Source: DATHRK01 sp035513295
Lineage (GTDB): Bacteria > Gemmatimonadota > Gemmatimonadetes > Longimicrobiales > RSA9
Length of the DNA stretch: 64,000 bases
Assembly: GCA_035513295.1 (NCBI GenBank)
Contig: DATKCH010000095.1
Coordinates: 1 to 64,000, forward strand
Direction: 5' to 3'
Position numbers and translations under genes: made by a program. Below are positions 1-7,866 of this stretch, in pieces; the stretch's first letter is position 1, and each line of letters opens with the position of its first letter. The notes under the pieces are model-generated. The model had not been told where the DNA came from and did no database searches. It worked only from the letters and a program-made list of their open reading frames with translations.

Positions 1-57
1 TACGGCTCCCAGGTGGCGCCGATGTACGCGGACATGGACCTCAGGAGGTGGTACTGA
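1..57 (+). CDS. msrP: MsrP (YedY), molybdopterin methionine sulfoxide reductase, C-terminal end only
   Basis: Only the last 18 codons are in the window. They end in MYADMDLRRWY, which resembles the conserved C-terminus of MsrP, the periplasmic molybdenum enzyme that repairs oxidised methionines in envelope proteins. The stop overlaps the start region of the next gene, whose product looks like MsrQ, the membrane partner that feeds electrons to MsrP. The call rests on this short tail plus the msrPQ gene order. Confidence 0.75.
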   Translation, partial: YGSQVAPMYADMDLRRWY

Positions 58-674
58 CGGATCCCGGTCGCCTCGCCCGCCGCCGGACGCTGCTCGTGCG
101 GCTCGGCGCATGGGCGTTCGGCCTGTTTCCGCTCGGCTTGCTGGCTCTGCGCTGGCTGGATTCGGGGCTGGGCGCGAATCCCATCGAGGCCCTGATCCTG
201 CACTTCGGACGCTGGGCGATCGTGCTCCTTATCGCCGCGCTGGCCGTCACGCCGACCCGTCACCTGACGCGGCTCAACGCGCTGGCGCGCGCGCGCCGCA
301 TCCTCGGGCTGTTCGCCTTCGCCTACGTGGCGCTGCATTTTCTCACGTACCTCGTGCTCGACCAGTACTTCGCGTGGGAGTACATCTGGGAGGACATCGC
401 GGAACGGCCGTTTATCACCGTCGGGTTCGCGGCGCTCGTGCTGCTGATCCCCCTCGCGGTGACGTCCACCAGGGGCTGGATCCGTCGGCTGGGCAGGAAC
501 TGGGTCCGACTGCACCGGCTCTTCTACGTGGCCGCCGTCTTGGCCGTGATTCATTACTACTGGAACGTGCGCGCGGACGAGCCTCAGCCCGTTCTGGCGA
601 TCCTCGCGGTCTTGCTCCTCCTGGGACTGCGCGTGCCGTGGGTCGCGCGCCGCGTCAGGGCATGGGCTTCGTGA
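54..674 (+). CDS. msrQ: MsrQ (YedZ), heme-binding membrane subunit of the MsrPQ system
   Basis: About 207 residues with six hydrophobic segments typical of the ferric-reductase-like transmembrane family. Candidate heme-ligand histidines lie in HFGRW, ALHFLTYL and LHRLFY...VIHYYW. MsrQ passes electrons from the quinone pool or a flavin reductase to periplasmic MsrP. The start is uncertain. A perfect AGGAGG lies at 43-48, five bases before CTG 54, while the nearest conventional start, GTG 48, falls inside that Shine-Dalgarno. The gene overlaps the end of msrP by a few bases, so the pair is co-translated. Confidence 0.9.
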   Translation: MTDPGRLARRRTLLVRLGAWAFGLFPLGLLALRWLDSGLGANPIEALILHFGRWAIVLLIAALAVTPTRHLTRLNALARARRILGLFAFAYVALHFLTYLVLDQYFAWEYIWEDIAERPFITVGFAALVLLIPLAVTSTRGWIRRLGRNWVRLHRLFYVAAVLAVIHYYWNVRADEPQPVLAILAVLLLLGLRVPWVARRVRAWAS

Positions 675-1000
675 CCCGGAGGCGGCCCGATACGAAGGGG
701 CACGAGCCGTTCTACGCGATTGTTCGGCGCATCCCGCGGGGCCGCGTCGCCACGTACGGACAGGTCGCCGCGCTCGCCGGGAGGCCCGGAGCCGCGCGCC
801 AGGCGGGGTACGCGCTGGCCGCCCTTCCCGCGGACAACGAGGTGCCGTGGCATCGCGTCATCAACGCCCGCGGCGAGGTGAGCGAGCGCGCTCCCGGAAG
901 TCCCTTTGCGCCCATCCAGCGCGATCTTCTCCGGGAGGAGGGGGTAGCCTTCGATGACCGCGGCCGCGTCGACCTGGCTCGGTTCCGCTGGGATCCCTGA
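662..1000 (+). CDS. Alkyltransferase-like protein (ATL, YbaZ family)
   Basis: A 112-residue protein with the C-terminal DNA-binding fold of O6-alkylguanine-DNA alkyltransferase: a helix-turn-helix segment GRVATYGQVAALAG, then PWHRVINARGE. The active-site cysteine of the PCHRV motif is replaced by tryptophan. This is the signature of ATL proteins, which bind alkylated guanine without repairing it and recruit nucleotide excision repair. ATG 662 overlaps the end of msrQ by 13 bases; GTG 671 is an alternative start. Length and motif are normal for the family. Confidence 0.88.
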   Translation: MGFVTRRRPDTKGHEPFYAIVRRIPRGRVATYGQVAALAGRPGAARQAGYALAALPADNEVPWHRVINARGEVSERAPGSPFAPIQRDLLREEGVAFDDRGRVDLARFRWDP

Positions 1001-1051
1001 CGCCGCGCGGGACCGCTCACTTCCGGCAGGCACGGCCCCGCGCTTCCCTCC

Positions 1052-1294
1052 TTCCTCTTCGAAGCGCTCAACGACCTGAAGCCGGAGATGATCGCCGAGG
1101 CTACGGCGAGCGCGCGCGAGGCGACGGAGCAGTTCGCCGCCGATTCGCGCAGCACGCTGGGAGGGATCCGGCGCGCGAACCAGGGCGTGTTCGTGATCCA
1201 GGCGCGCGACATGGCGCCCGGCGTCGTCGACGAGAACCAGATCCGCAAGACGGTGCGCATCGTCTCGACCGTGGAGTACTACCTGGAGGACTGA
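1052..1294 (+). pseudogene. C-terminal remnant of a SIMPL-domain (DUF541, YggE-like) protein
   Basis: The open frame reads LNDLKPEMIAEATASAR near its start and ends VRIVSTVEYYLED. These are the conserved last ~80 residues of SIMPL-domain periplasmic proteins, which are normally over 200 residues long. In the same frame the sequence runs back only to the stop of the preceding ATL gene at 998-1000. The ~50 intervening bases do not look like the family, so the signal peptide and most of the domain are gone. There is no good start or Shine-Dalgarno. I read it as a 5'-deleted pseudogene; a short expressed peptide from ATG 1088 is less likely. Confidence 0.8.
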
Positions 1295-1360
1295 TCTCTC
1301 CCGAGCGCGCCGGGCCCGGGGATCAGAACGCACGCGCGCCTCCACCATCTGGGAGCCTCC

Positions 1361-1384
1361 GCTCGCACCGGCGACGGTGCGAGC
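1361..1384. terminator. Perfect 10-bp hairpin with GCGA loop
   Basis: GCTCGCACCG and its exact complement flank a GCGA tetraloop. It lies 66 bases after the SIMPL remnant and about 200 bases before the TonB receptor gene. No T-tract follows (AATTCT), so it may be a weak terminator of the msrPQ-atl transcript or a leader structure of the receptor mRNA. Confidence 0.45.
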
Positions 1385-1581
1385 AATTCTGCACGCCCCG
1401 AGGATACCGCGCGAGCGCCCCTCAGGTTGCACGTGGGTCGTCCGAGTGGCGTCGCGGCGCCGCCCGCCGGCCGTCACACGGCATCGTGGCGCGGCGGACG
1501 CCGTCGCACGACATTCCTTTCGTCGCGCGAACCCACGGGCGCGACGTCCAAGGCACACGCAACTGCCGCCAGGAGTTCGCC

Positions 1582-4500
1582 ATGACTCGCCGCGCCACCG
1601 GACCGATGCGGGCAGCCGCGCTGCTCGCGGGCTCGATGCTCTCGCTGTCTCCCGCCGGACTGTCGGCCCAGGGGGTCACCACCTCGGCCATGAGCGGTTT
1701 CGTCACGGATCAGGGTGGGCAGCCGCTCGAGGGAGCGACGGTCACCGCCGTGCACGTTCCCAGCGGAACGCGCTACACGAGCCTGGTGCGGCAGGGCGGC
1801 GCGTACTCGATCCCGAACATGCGCATCGGCGGCCCCTACTCGATCACCGTGGAGATGATCGGGCACCGGCCCGGCGAGCGGACGGAGGTGTTCCTGCGGC
1901 TTGCGCAGACCGAGCGGGTCGATTTCACGCTGGTGACGCAGGCCGTCGCCCTCGAGGGCCTCGACGTCGAGGCCGAGCGCGGAGAGATCTTTTCCGGAGA
2001 CCGAACCGGCGCGGCCACCGTGCTCGACCTCCAGGAGGTGACGCAGCTTCCCTCGATACGGCGCAGCACCCGGGACCTGATCCGCGTAGATCCGCGCAAC
2101 GATGGCAATTTCGCGTTCGCCGGGCGCAACTGGCTCTACAACAACATCTCGCTGGACGGATCCTACTACAACAACCCGTTCGGCCTCGACGACCCGGCGC
2201 CCGGGGGGCAGACCGGAGCCGAGCCGGTTCCGTTCGACGCGATAGAGCAGGTGACGGTGTCGGTCGCTCCCTTCGACGTGCGGGAGGGCGGATTCACCGG
2301 GGCCAACATCAACACCGTGACCAAGAGCGGCACGAACGAGTTTCGCGGGTCCCTGTACTCGTTCTTCCGCAACGAGAGCTTCATCGGCAACGAGGTGAGC
2401 GGAGAGCCCGTCATCGCCGACCCGGATCTCTCCTTCAACCAGTCCGGGATCACATTCAGCGGCCCCATTGCGCGCGACAAGGCGTTCTTCTTCGTCAACG
2501 CGGAGCTGGAGCGGCGGGATGATCCGGGCACGAACTTCGTGGCCGACACGGACGGCACCGTCGGCCTCGGGGAGTCGCGCGTCGACGCCGCGGTCATGGA
2601 CCAGATCAGCCAGCGGATGATGGAGGTGTACGGCTACGACACGGGCGCCTACGAGGGATACGTCAACGAGACGAACAACAACAAGCTGATCGCGAAGCTC
2701 GACTGGAACATCAACGACAACAACAACCTGACCTTCCGCTACAATTACCTGGACGCCGAGCGCGACCTGCCGCCGCACCCGTTCGTCCTGAGCTTCAACA
2801 ACGCCGGGCGCGGCCCCAACTCGACGACGCTCCCCTTTCGGAACGCGGGCTACACGATCAACAACGAACTCAATTCGTTCGCGCTCGAGCTGAACAGCCG
2901 CGGTACCGGCTTCGCGAACCGGTTCTTCGCCAGCTACAACATCTTCCGGGACTTCCGCGAGCCGTTCAGCGAGGATTTCCCGACCGTAGAGATCGGGGAG
3001 AGCGGGGTCGGCTACACCACGCTGGGGTCCGAGCCGTTCTCGGTGCACAACATCCTGGACCAGGACGTCCTGCAGCTCACCAACAACCTCAGCTTCTTCC
3101 GCGGCCGGCACACTATCACCGTGGGCAGCAACTTCGAGTGGTTCGGGTTCTTCAACTCGTTCAACATCTTCCGGCACGGCGTGTTCTTCCTGCCCGACGA
3201 GTTCGGGATAGGATCGACGTTCGAGTCGCTGGACGACTTCTTCACGCAGACGGACCCCAGCGACCCCATCGATCTGCGCGGCCTAATCGGATCCGGTCCG
3301 TTCAAGGGAGAGAACATCGACGTGGGGCAGCTCAGCTTCTACGCGCAGGACGAGTTCCTGTCCTCCGACGAATTGACGCTGACCTTCGGGCTCCGGGTCG
3401 ACCTGCCGATGTACTTCACCGACCCGGTGGACAACCCGTTCTCGCGCGGCCTGACGGCGCTGGACGAGAACGATGACCCCGAGACCGTGGACCAGAGCGA
3501 CCTGCCGGGCGCGAGCCCCCTGTGGTCGCCCCGGATCGGCTTCAATTACAACGTCGGCGGCGCCAACACGACGCAGCTGCGCGGAGGCACCGGCATCTTC
3601 ACCGGCCGGATCCCGTTCGTGTGGTTCGGCAACGTCATCTCGAATCCCGGCGGGAACCCCAACATCTTCCCGGGTGCCGAGCCGGTCTTCACGAGCGATG
3701 ACGCGGTCCTGCAGCAGTCGTTCGACCTGAACGCCATGGACCCCGACTTCGAGTGGCCCCAGGTGTGGATCAGCGACTTCGCGATCGACCAGGACCTGGG
3801 CGCCGGCTGGATCGGCACCGCGGAGGTGATCTACGGCAAGGACATCAACGCGATCTACATGCGCAACGCGGACCTCGTCGCGCCGGTGCGAACGATCCCG
3901 ATCGACGGCAGACCGTACTTCGGAGGCGCCGGCAACTCCGAGCTGAACGCGGACGGAGGGGCCGGCATCTACGTCATCGACAACACCAACGAGGGCTGGA
4001 ACCTCAACCTGACCGGGCAACTCCGGAAGGCGTTCGACTGGGGTCTGAACGGAATGGTGGCCTACAGCTACACCGACGCGCGCAACAAGCTGAAGACCAC
4101 TGAGATCGCGAGCGTGCTCTGGCAGAATCAGCCGGTGCGGGGCGACCCGAACGACCCCGAGCTGTCGTTCGCGGAGTTCAACCAGCGTCACCGGATCGTC
4201 GGTTCGGCGACGTACACGGTGGACTGGTCGGAACGCTTCGCGACCCGATTCGGCCTCTTCTTCGAGGCGGCCGAGGGCAACCTGTTCACCGCCGCGGGCG
4301 GCAACCGCTACTCGTTCATCTACGCCGGCGACGTGAACGGCGACGGACAGGGCGGCAACGACCTGGTCTACATCCCGGCCGACCAGAGCGAGATCGTCCT
4401 GGCGGACATCCCCGGCGGGGCGACGGCCGCCCAGCAATGGACGGCGCTGAACGCGTTCATCGAGCAGGACCCTTACCTCAGCGAGCACCGGGGCGAGATC

Positions 4501-4839
4501 GCCGAACGCTTCGGCCTCGTGAACCCCTGGTACAGCACGATCGACCTGCGCATCCTCCAGGACATCGGGCTAAGGTCGGGTGCGCACCGCCTCCAGCTCA
4601 ACCTGGACATCCTGAACCTGGCCAACCTGCTCAACTCGGACTGGGGCGTGCGGCAGATCGCCAGCCCCGCGGCCACGTCGCCCCTGCTGCTGACGACGGA
4701 CGGTACCGGCGCGCCGGTATTCGACGCGAACGGAAACCCGGTGCTGCAGTTCGTGGGGCCAGCGGAGACGTTCATCGACGACCCGAGCATCTTCAGCCGG
4801 TGGCAGATCCAGATCGGAGCGAAGTACCTGTTCAACTGA
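1582..4839 (+). CDS. Oar-like TonB-dependent outer-membrane receptor with carboxypeptidase-regulatory-like domain
   Basis: A 1085-residue exported protein. A signal peptide ends near LSAQG (about residue 29). A carboxypeptidase-regulatory-like beta-sandwich spans roughly 34-115 (SGFVTDQGGQPLEGATV to GPYSITVEMIGHRP). A plug domain follows (about 125-250, including GGFTGANINTVTKSGTNEF), then a long beta-barrel ending in the aromatic strand QIQIGAKYLFN. The layout is that of Oar/OmpA-like TonB receptors common in Gemmatimonadota and Acidobacteriota, whose substrates (peptides, glycans, siderophores) are mostly unknown. ATG 1582 is chosen for AGGAG at 1571-1575 and the signal peptide. No TonB or SusD partner gene is nearby. 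Confidence 0.92.
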   Translation: MTRRATGPMRAAALLAGSMLSLSPAGLSAQGVTTSAMSGFVTDQGGQPLEGATVTAVHVPSGTRYTSLVRQGGAYSIPNMRIGGPYSITVEMIGHRPGERTEVFLRLAQTERVDFTLVTQAVALEGLDVEAERGEIFSGDRTGAATVLDLQEVTQLPSIRRSTRDLIRVDPRNDGNFAFAGRNWLYNNISLDGSYYNNPFGLDDPAPGGQTGAEPVPFDAIEQVTVSVAPFDVREGGFTGANINTVTKSGTNEFRGSLYSFFRNESFIGNEVSGEPVIADPDLSFNQSGITFSGPIARDKAFFFVNAELERRDDPGTNFVADTDGTVGLGESRVDAAVMDQISQRMMEVYGYDTGAYEGYVNETNNNKLIAKLDWNINDNNNLTFRYNYLDAERDLPPHPFVLSFNNAGRGPNSTTLPFRNAGYTINNELNSFALELNSRGTGFANRFFASYNIFRDFREPFSEDFPTVEIGESGVGYTTLGSEPFSVHNILDQDVLQLTNNLSFFRGRHTITVGSNFEWFGFFNSFNIFRHGVFFLPDEFGIGSTFESLDDFFTQTDPSDPIDLRGLIGSGPFKGENIDVGQLSFYAQDEFLSSDELTLTFGLRVDLPMYFTDPVDNPFSRGLTALDENDDPETVDQSDLPGASPLWSPRIGFNYNVGGANTTQLRGGTGIFTGRIPFVWFGNVISNPGGNPNIFPGAEPVFTSDDAVLQQSFDLNAMDPDFEWPQVWISDFAIDQDLGAGWIGTAEVIYGKDINAIYMRNADLVAPVRTIPIDGRPYFGGAGNSELNADGGAGIYVIDNTNEGWNLNLTGQLRKAFDWGLNGMVAYSYTDARNKLKTTEIASVLWQNQPVRGDPNDPELSFAEFNQRHRIVGSATYTVDWSERFATRFGLFFEAAEGNLFTAAGGNRYSFIYAGDVNGDGQGGNDLVYIPADQSEIVLADIPGGATAAQQWTALNAFIEQDPYLSEHRGEIAERFGLVNPWYSTIDLRILQDIGLRSGAHRLQLNLDILNLANLLNSDWGVRQIASPAATSPLLLTTDGTGAPVFDANGNPVLQFVGPAETFIDDPSIFSRWQIQIGAKYLFN

Positions 4840-4898
4840 ACGCCGGCGCGGCAGGCGCCGCGCGGACCGCCGATTTCGCCGACCGATCCGGGAGACCC

Positions 4899-5360
4899 AT
4901 GGCCAAGCGCTATTGGCTGATCAAGTCCGAGCCGTCCGTCTACTCGATCGAGAACCTGCGCTCCGATGGCACGACGTGCTGGGACTCGATCCGGAACTAC
5001 CAGGCGCGCAACAACATGCGGGCGATGTCGGTGGGCGACGAGGTTCTGTTCCATCATTCGCAGGCCATCCCTCCCGGAGTCGCCGGAATCGCGCGCGTCG
5101 TCCGGGAGGCGTATCCCGATCACACCCAGTTCGATCGCGGGCACGAGTACTTCGATCCCGGGTCGGACGAGGACGATCCGCGCTGGTGGATGGTGGACGT
5201 GGAGTTCGTGCGTGCCTTCGACGAGGTCCTGCCGCTGAACGAGGTCAAGGAGGACCCCGCGCTCGCCGACATGGTCCTGGTCCGCAACAGCCGGCTCAGC
5301 GTCCAGCCCGTGAAGGCCGAGGAGTTTCGTCGCATACTGCGCCTCGGGGGTCAACCATGA
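4899..5360 (+). CDS. EVE-domain protein
   Basis: A 153-residue protein that is a single EVE domain, a PUA-like fold that binds modified bases in DNA or RNA. Diagnostic stretches are YWLIKSEPSVYSIENL near the start, WDSIRNYQARNNMRAMSVGDEVLFHHS in the middle (an aromatic cage region) and PLNEVKEDPALADMVLVRNSRLSVQPV near the end. Length matches stand-alone EVE proteins (thymocyte nuclear protein 1 type). GGGAGAC precedes ATG 4899. It may be read with the downstream TPR gene, but 97 bases separate them. Confidence 0.93.
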   Translation: MAKRYWLIKSEPSVYSIENLRSDGTTCWDSIRNYQARNNMRAMSVGDEVLFHHSQAIPPGVAGIARVVREAYPDHTQFDRGHEYFDPGSDEDDPRWWMVDVEFVRAFDEVLPLNEVKEDPALADMVLVRNSRLSVQPVKAEEFRRILRLGGQP

Positions 5361-5457
5361 GCGGGCGCGCGACATCCAAGCTACGCGCAGGACCGCTGGC
5401 CGCGGGGCCGGCCGGTACGCGGCGTTGAACCCGAAGATTCGAGCGCGCAGGCGATAG

Positions 5458-7854
5458 ATGGTGGACCCAGGCCACCGACCGGGTGGTTTTTTCGATGAGC
5501 TGAAGCGCAGACGCGTCGTGCGCGTGGGAATCGCGTACGGCGCGGTCGTGTTCGTGCTGCTCCAGCTCGCCGACATCATCCTGCCGGCGCTCAACTTTTC
5601 GGACGAGGCGCTGCGCCCGTTCCTCATCGCCGCGGTGGCGGGCCTTCCGATCGCGCTCCTTCTGGCGTGGCTCTACGACCTCACGCCGGAAGGCATCGTC
5701 CGCACCGCCCGCAGCGGGGAGGGCAGGGGACGCCTCGTACTCTCGCTGCCGCGCCCGGTGGCGCTGGGGTTGGGCGTGCTCGCGCTGGTGGCGATCGCGA
5801 GCGGCGTGGTCCTGCTGCGGCCGGGCGGGGCGGAGGGCGCGGTCGCCGAAGACGCGCGCGTCATCGCCGTGATGCCGTTCCTGGGCTCCTCGGAAAGCAT
5901 CATGGCCGAGGGCGTGATGGACCTCCTGTCGCGCAACCTGGACGGGATCGGCTCGATCCGGACGATCGACCCGATCAGGACGCTCGGCCGGCTCAGCGAG
6001 GCGGAGCAGGCGGGGGACATTGCCCAGGAGAGGGCGCGCGCGGTCGGCGCGCTTATCGGCGCGGGCTCCGTCCTGACCGGCAGCATCGCCACGGGCGGAG
6101 GATCGGTGCGGCTTTCGGCCGACCTCGTCGCGACCGCCGACGGAAGACAGCTCGCCACCGCGTTCGTCGACGGCCCGGAAGGGGAGTTCTTCGCGCTGCT
6201 CGACGAGCTGAGCACGAAGATCCTGCGGATCGTATGGCGCGGCGACGACCTGCCGACCTTCGACGTGGCGAGCTTCACGACCGATAACTTCAACGCGATC
6301 CGCGCCTTCCTGGAGGGCGAGCGCTACTACCGCGCGTCGCAGTGGGATTCCGCCATGGCGTCCTTCGCGCGCGCGATCGACGAGGACGAGGAGTTCGCGC
6401 TCGCGTACTACCGCTTCGCCAACGCCGCGGGCTGGGGCGGATCGTTCCGCCCGTCCCAGATCGGCAGCTCGGGCCGGATCGACCCGAGCGCGGGCGACCT
6501 CGTGCGTCAGGCGGCGGAGCTCGCGCGGGAGTACTCGGCGGGCCTGCCCGAGCGAGAGAGGCTGCTGATCACGGCACAATGGCTGCGCGCGAACGATCGC
6601 CGGGCCGAAGCCCTGGATACGGTCCGCGCGCTGGTCGAGCGGTTTCCCGACGACATCGAGGCCGCCTACCAGATGGCGGACGACACGTACCATCTGCGGG
6701 ACGAACCCTCCGGCCTGCTGGGCCGGCCGCTGGAAGAGCAGTTGGGGTTGTTCGATGACGTTCTGGACAAGGAACCCGGTTTCCGTCCCGCGCTGATCCA
6801 CCCCATCGAGATGGCGTTCGCCGCCGGCCGGCTGGACCTCGTCGACCGCTACCTCGAATTCCTGCGCACGCCGAACCCGCACCCGTTGGACGAGGCGGCG
6901 CAGGGTACCTACGAAGCCGCGCTCGACGCGCTCCGCGAGCACGATGTGTTCGGGTACGCTAGGGCGTTCGAGACCGCGCTGGCGGCGCGCGAGCAGACCG
7001 GCTTCGTCTGGCAGGCCGCCAACGGCGTCCTGCCCGCGCTGCTCATCGCGGCGGCCCGGCTCGACGCCGACGATCGTGACGAACTGATCGCGTACCTCAC
7101 GGACGGGCTGGACGATCTGCGGCCCGAGACGCGCGTGCAGCGCGCGCTGATGGCCGCCGACTTGCTGATCGCGGGCGGCCGTGGCGAGGAGGCGTTGGGC
7201 CTGCTGGATGCCCCTTCCGTCGCGCGCCTCGTGGGGGACCAGCGGGCGGACGTGGCGCGACGCGCGGCCTTCGCCGGCCTGCTCCCGCCGAGCGCGTTGG
7301 AGCCGCCGTGGGCGCGCGTCGGCGCCCGGGCCCTGGCCGCGCTGGACGCGGCGGACGCGGGCGCGCTGCGAGCCGCCCTGCGCGACGCCGCCGATCCGGA
7401 GGCTGTCGCCGACTCCGCACGCCGGCGCCAATTGGAGACCGGGCTACGGCCGTTTCTCATGATCCTGGAGGGCGACACGGTCGGCGGGCTGTCCGCGGCG
7501 GAGGCGGCGCTGGCTCGCCGCGCCCCGGCGCGCGGCCTCCTCGACGAGGCGCTCTGGTTCCGCTGGGCGGTCACGGCGGTCCATCACCGCGATGCCAGCG
7601 CGCGCGCGCTGGAGGCCCTGCGGCCGCCCTGGCGCGGGTCGGGAATCTACGAGGTGGGCCGCCTCGGACTGCGCTCCGGCGGTTTGCGGGCCACCGGGGC
7701 CGCCGACGCCGGTCTGGCAGAGGCATCCTGGTGCGCGGCCACGCCGGAGGGCGGGTATGAGGGCGTCGGGTGGGCGCGCGCCCTGGACGCACGACGCTGC
7801 ACGGAGGCCGACCGGGCGGTCGTCGCGGAGGAAGCTCCCGACGACGGGGGCTGA
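5458..7854 (+). CDS. Membrane-anchored TolB/FlgO-like and TPR protein
   Basis: 798 residues. The N-terminus FFDELKRRRVVRVGIAYGAV followed by two hydrophobic segments (about 23-40 and 46-66) and a third near 97-120 is the head often found on bacterial TPR proteins, adenylate cyclases and kinases. A TolB/FlgO-like domain follows (VIAVMPFLGSSE...IRTIDPIRT, about 137-260), then tetratricopeptide-type helices to the end. No catalytic domain is visible, so a scaffold or sensor role is inferred. It converges with the next gene, which carries a related TolB-TPR body; only 12 bases separate their stops. The Shine-Dalgarno at ATG 5458 is weak. Confidence 0.8.
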   Translation: MVDPGHRPGGFFDELKRRRVVRVGIAYGAVVFVLLQLADIILPALNFSDEALRPFLIAAVAGLPIALLLAWLYDLTPEGIVRTARSGEGRGRLVLSLPRPVALGLGVLALVAIASGVVLLRPGGAEGAVAEDARVIAVMPFLGSSESIMAEGVMDLLSRNLDGIGSIRTIDPIRTLGRLSEAEQAGDIAQERARAVGALIGAGSVLTGSIATGGGSVRLSADLVATADGRQLATAFVDGPEGEFFALLDELSTKILRIVWRGDDLPTFDVASFTTDNFNAIRAFLEGERYYRASQWDSAMASFARAIDEDEEFALAYYRFANAAGWGGSFRPSQIGSSGRIDPSAGDLVRQAAELAREYSAGLPERERLLITAQWLRANDRRAEALDTVRALVERFPDDIEAAYQMADDTYHLRDEPSGLLGRPLEEQLGLFDDVLDKEPGFRPALIHPIEMAFAAGRLDLVDRYLEFLRTPNPHPLDEAAQGTYEAALDALREHDVFGYARAFETALAAREQTGFVWQAANGVLPALLIAAARLDADDRDELIAYLTDGLDDLRPETRVQRALMAADLLIAGGRGEEALGLLDAPSVARLVGDQRADVARRAAFAGLLPPSALEPPWARVGARALAALDAADAGALRAALRDAADPEAVADSARRRQLETGLRPFLMILEGDTVGGLSAAEAALARRAPARGLLDEALWFRWAVTAVHHRDASARALEALRPPWRGSGIYEVGRLGLRSGGLRATGAADAGLAEASWCAATPEGGYEGVGWARALDARRCTEADRAVVAEEAPDDGG

Positions 7855-7866
7855 GCGCTCTTGGGC

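Noticed and set aside
4844..4860. CGGCGC/GCGCCG stem after the TonB receptor gene
   Set aside because: Only 6 bp, no T-tract, and the next gene follows within 60 bases; not convincing as a terminator.
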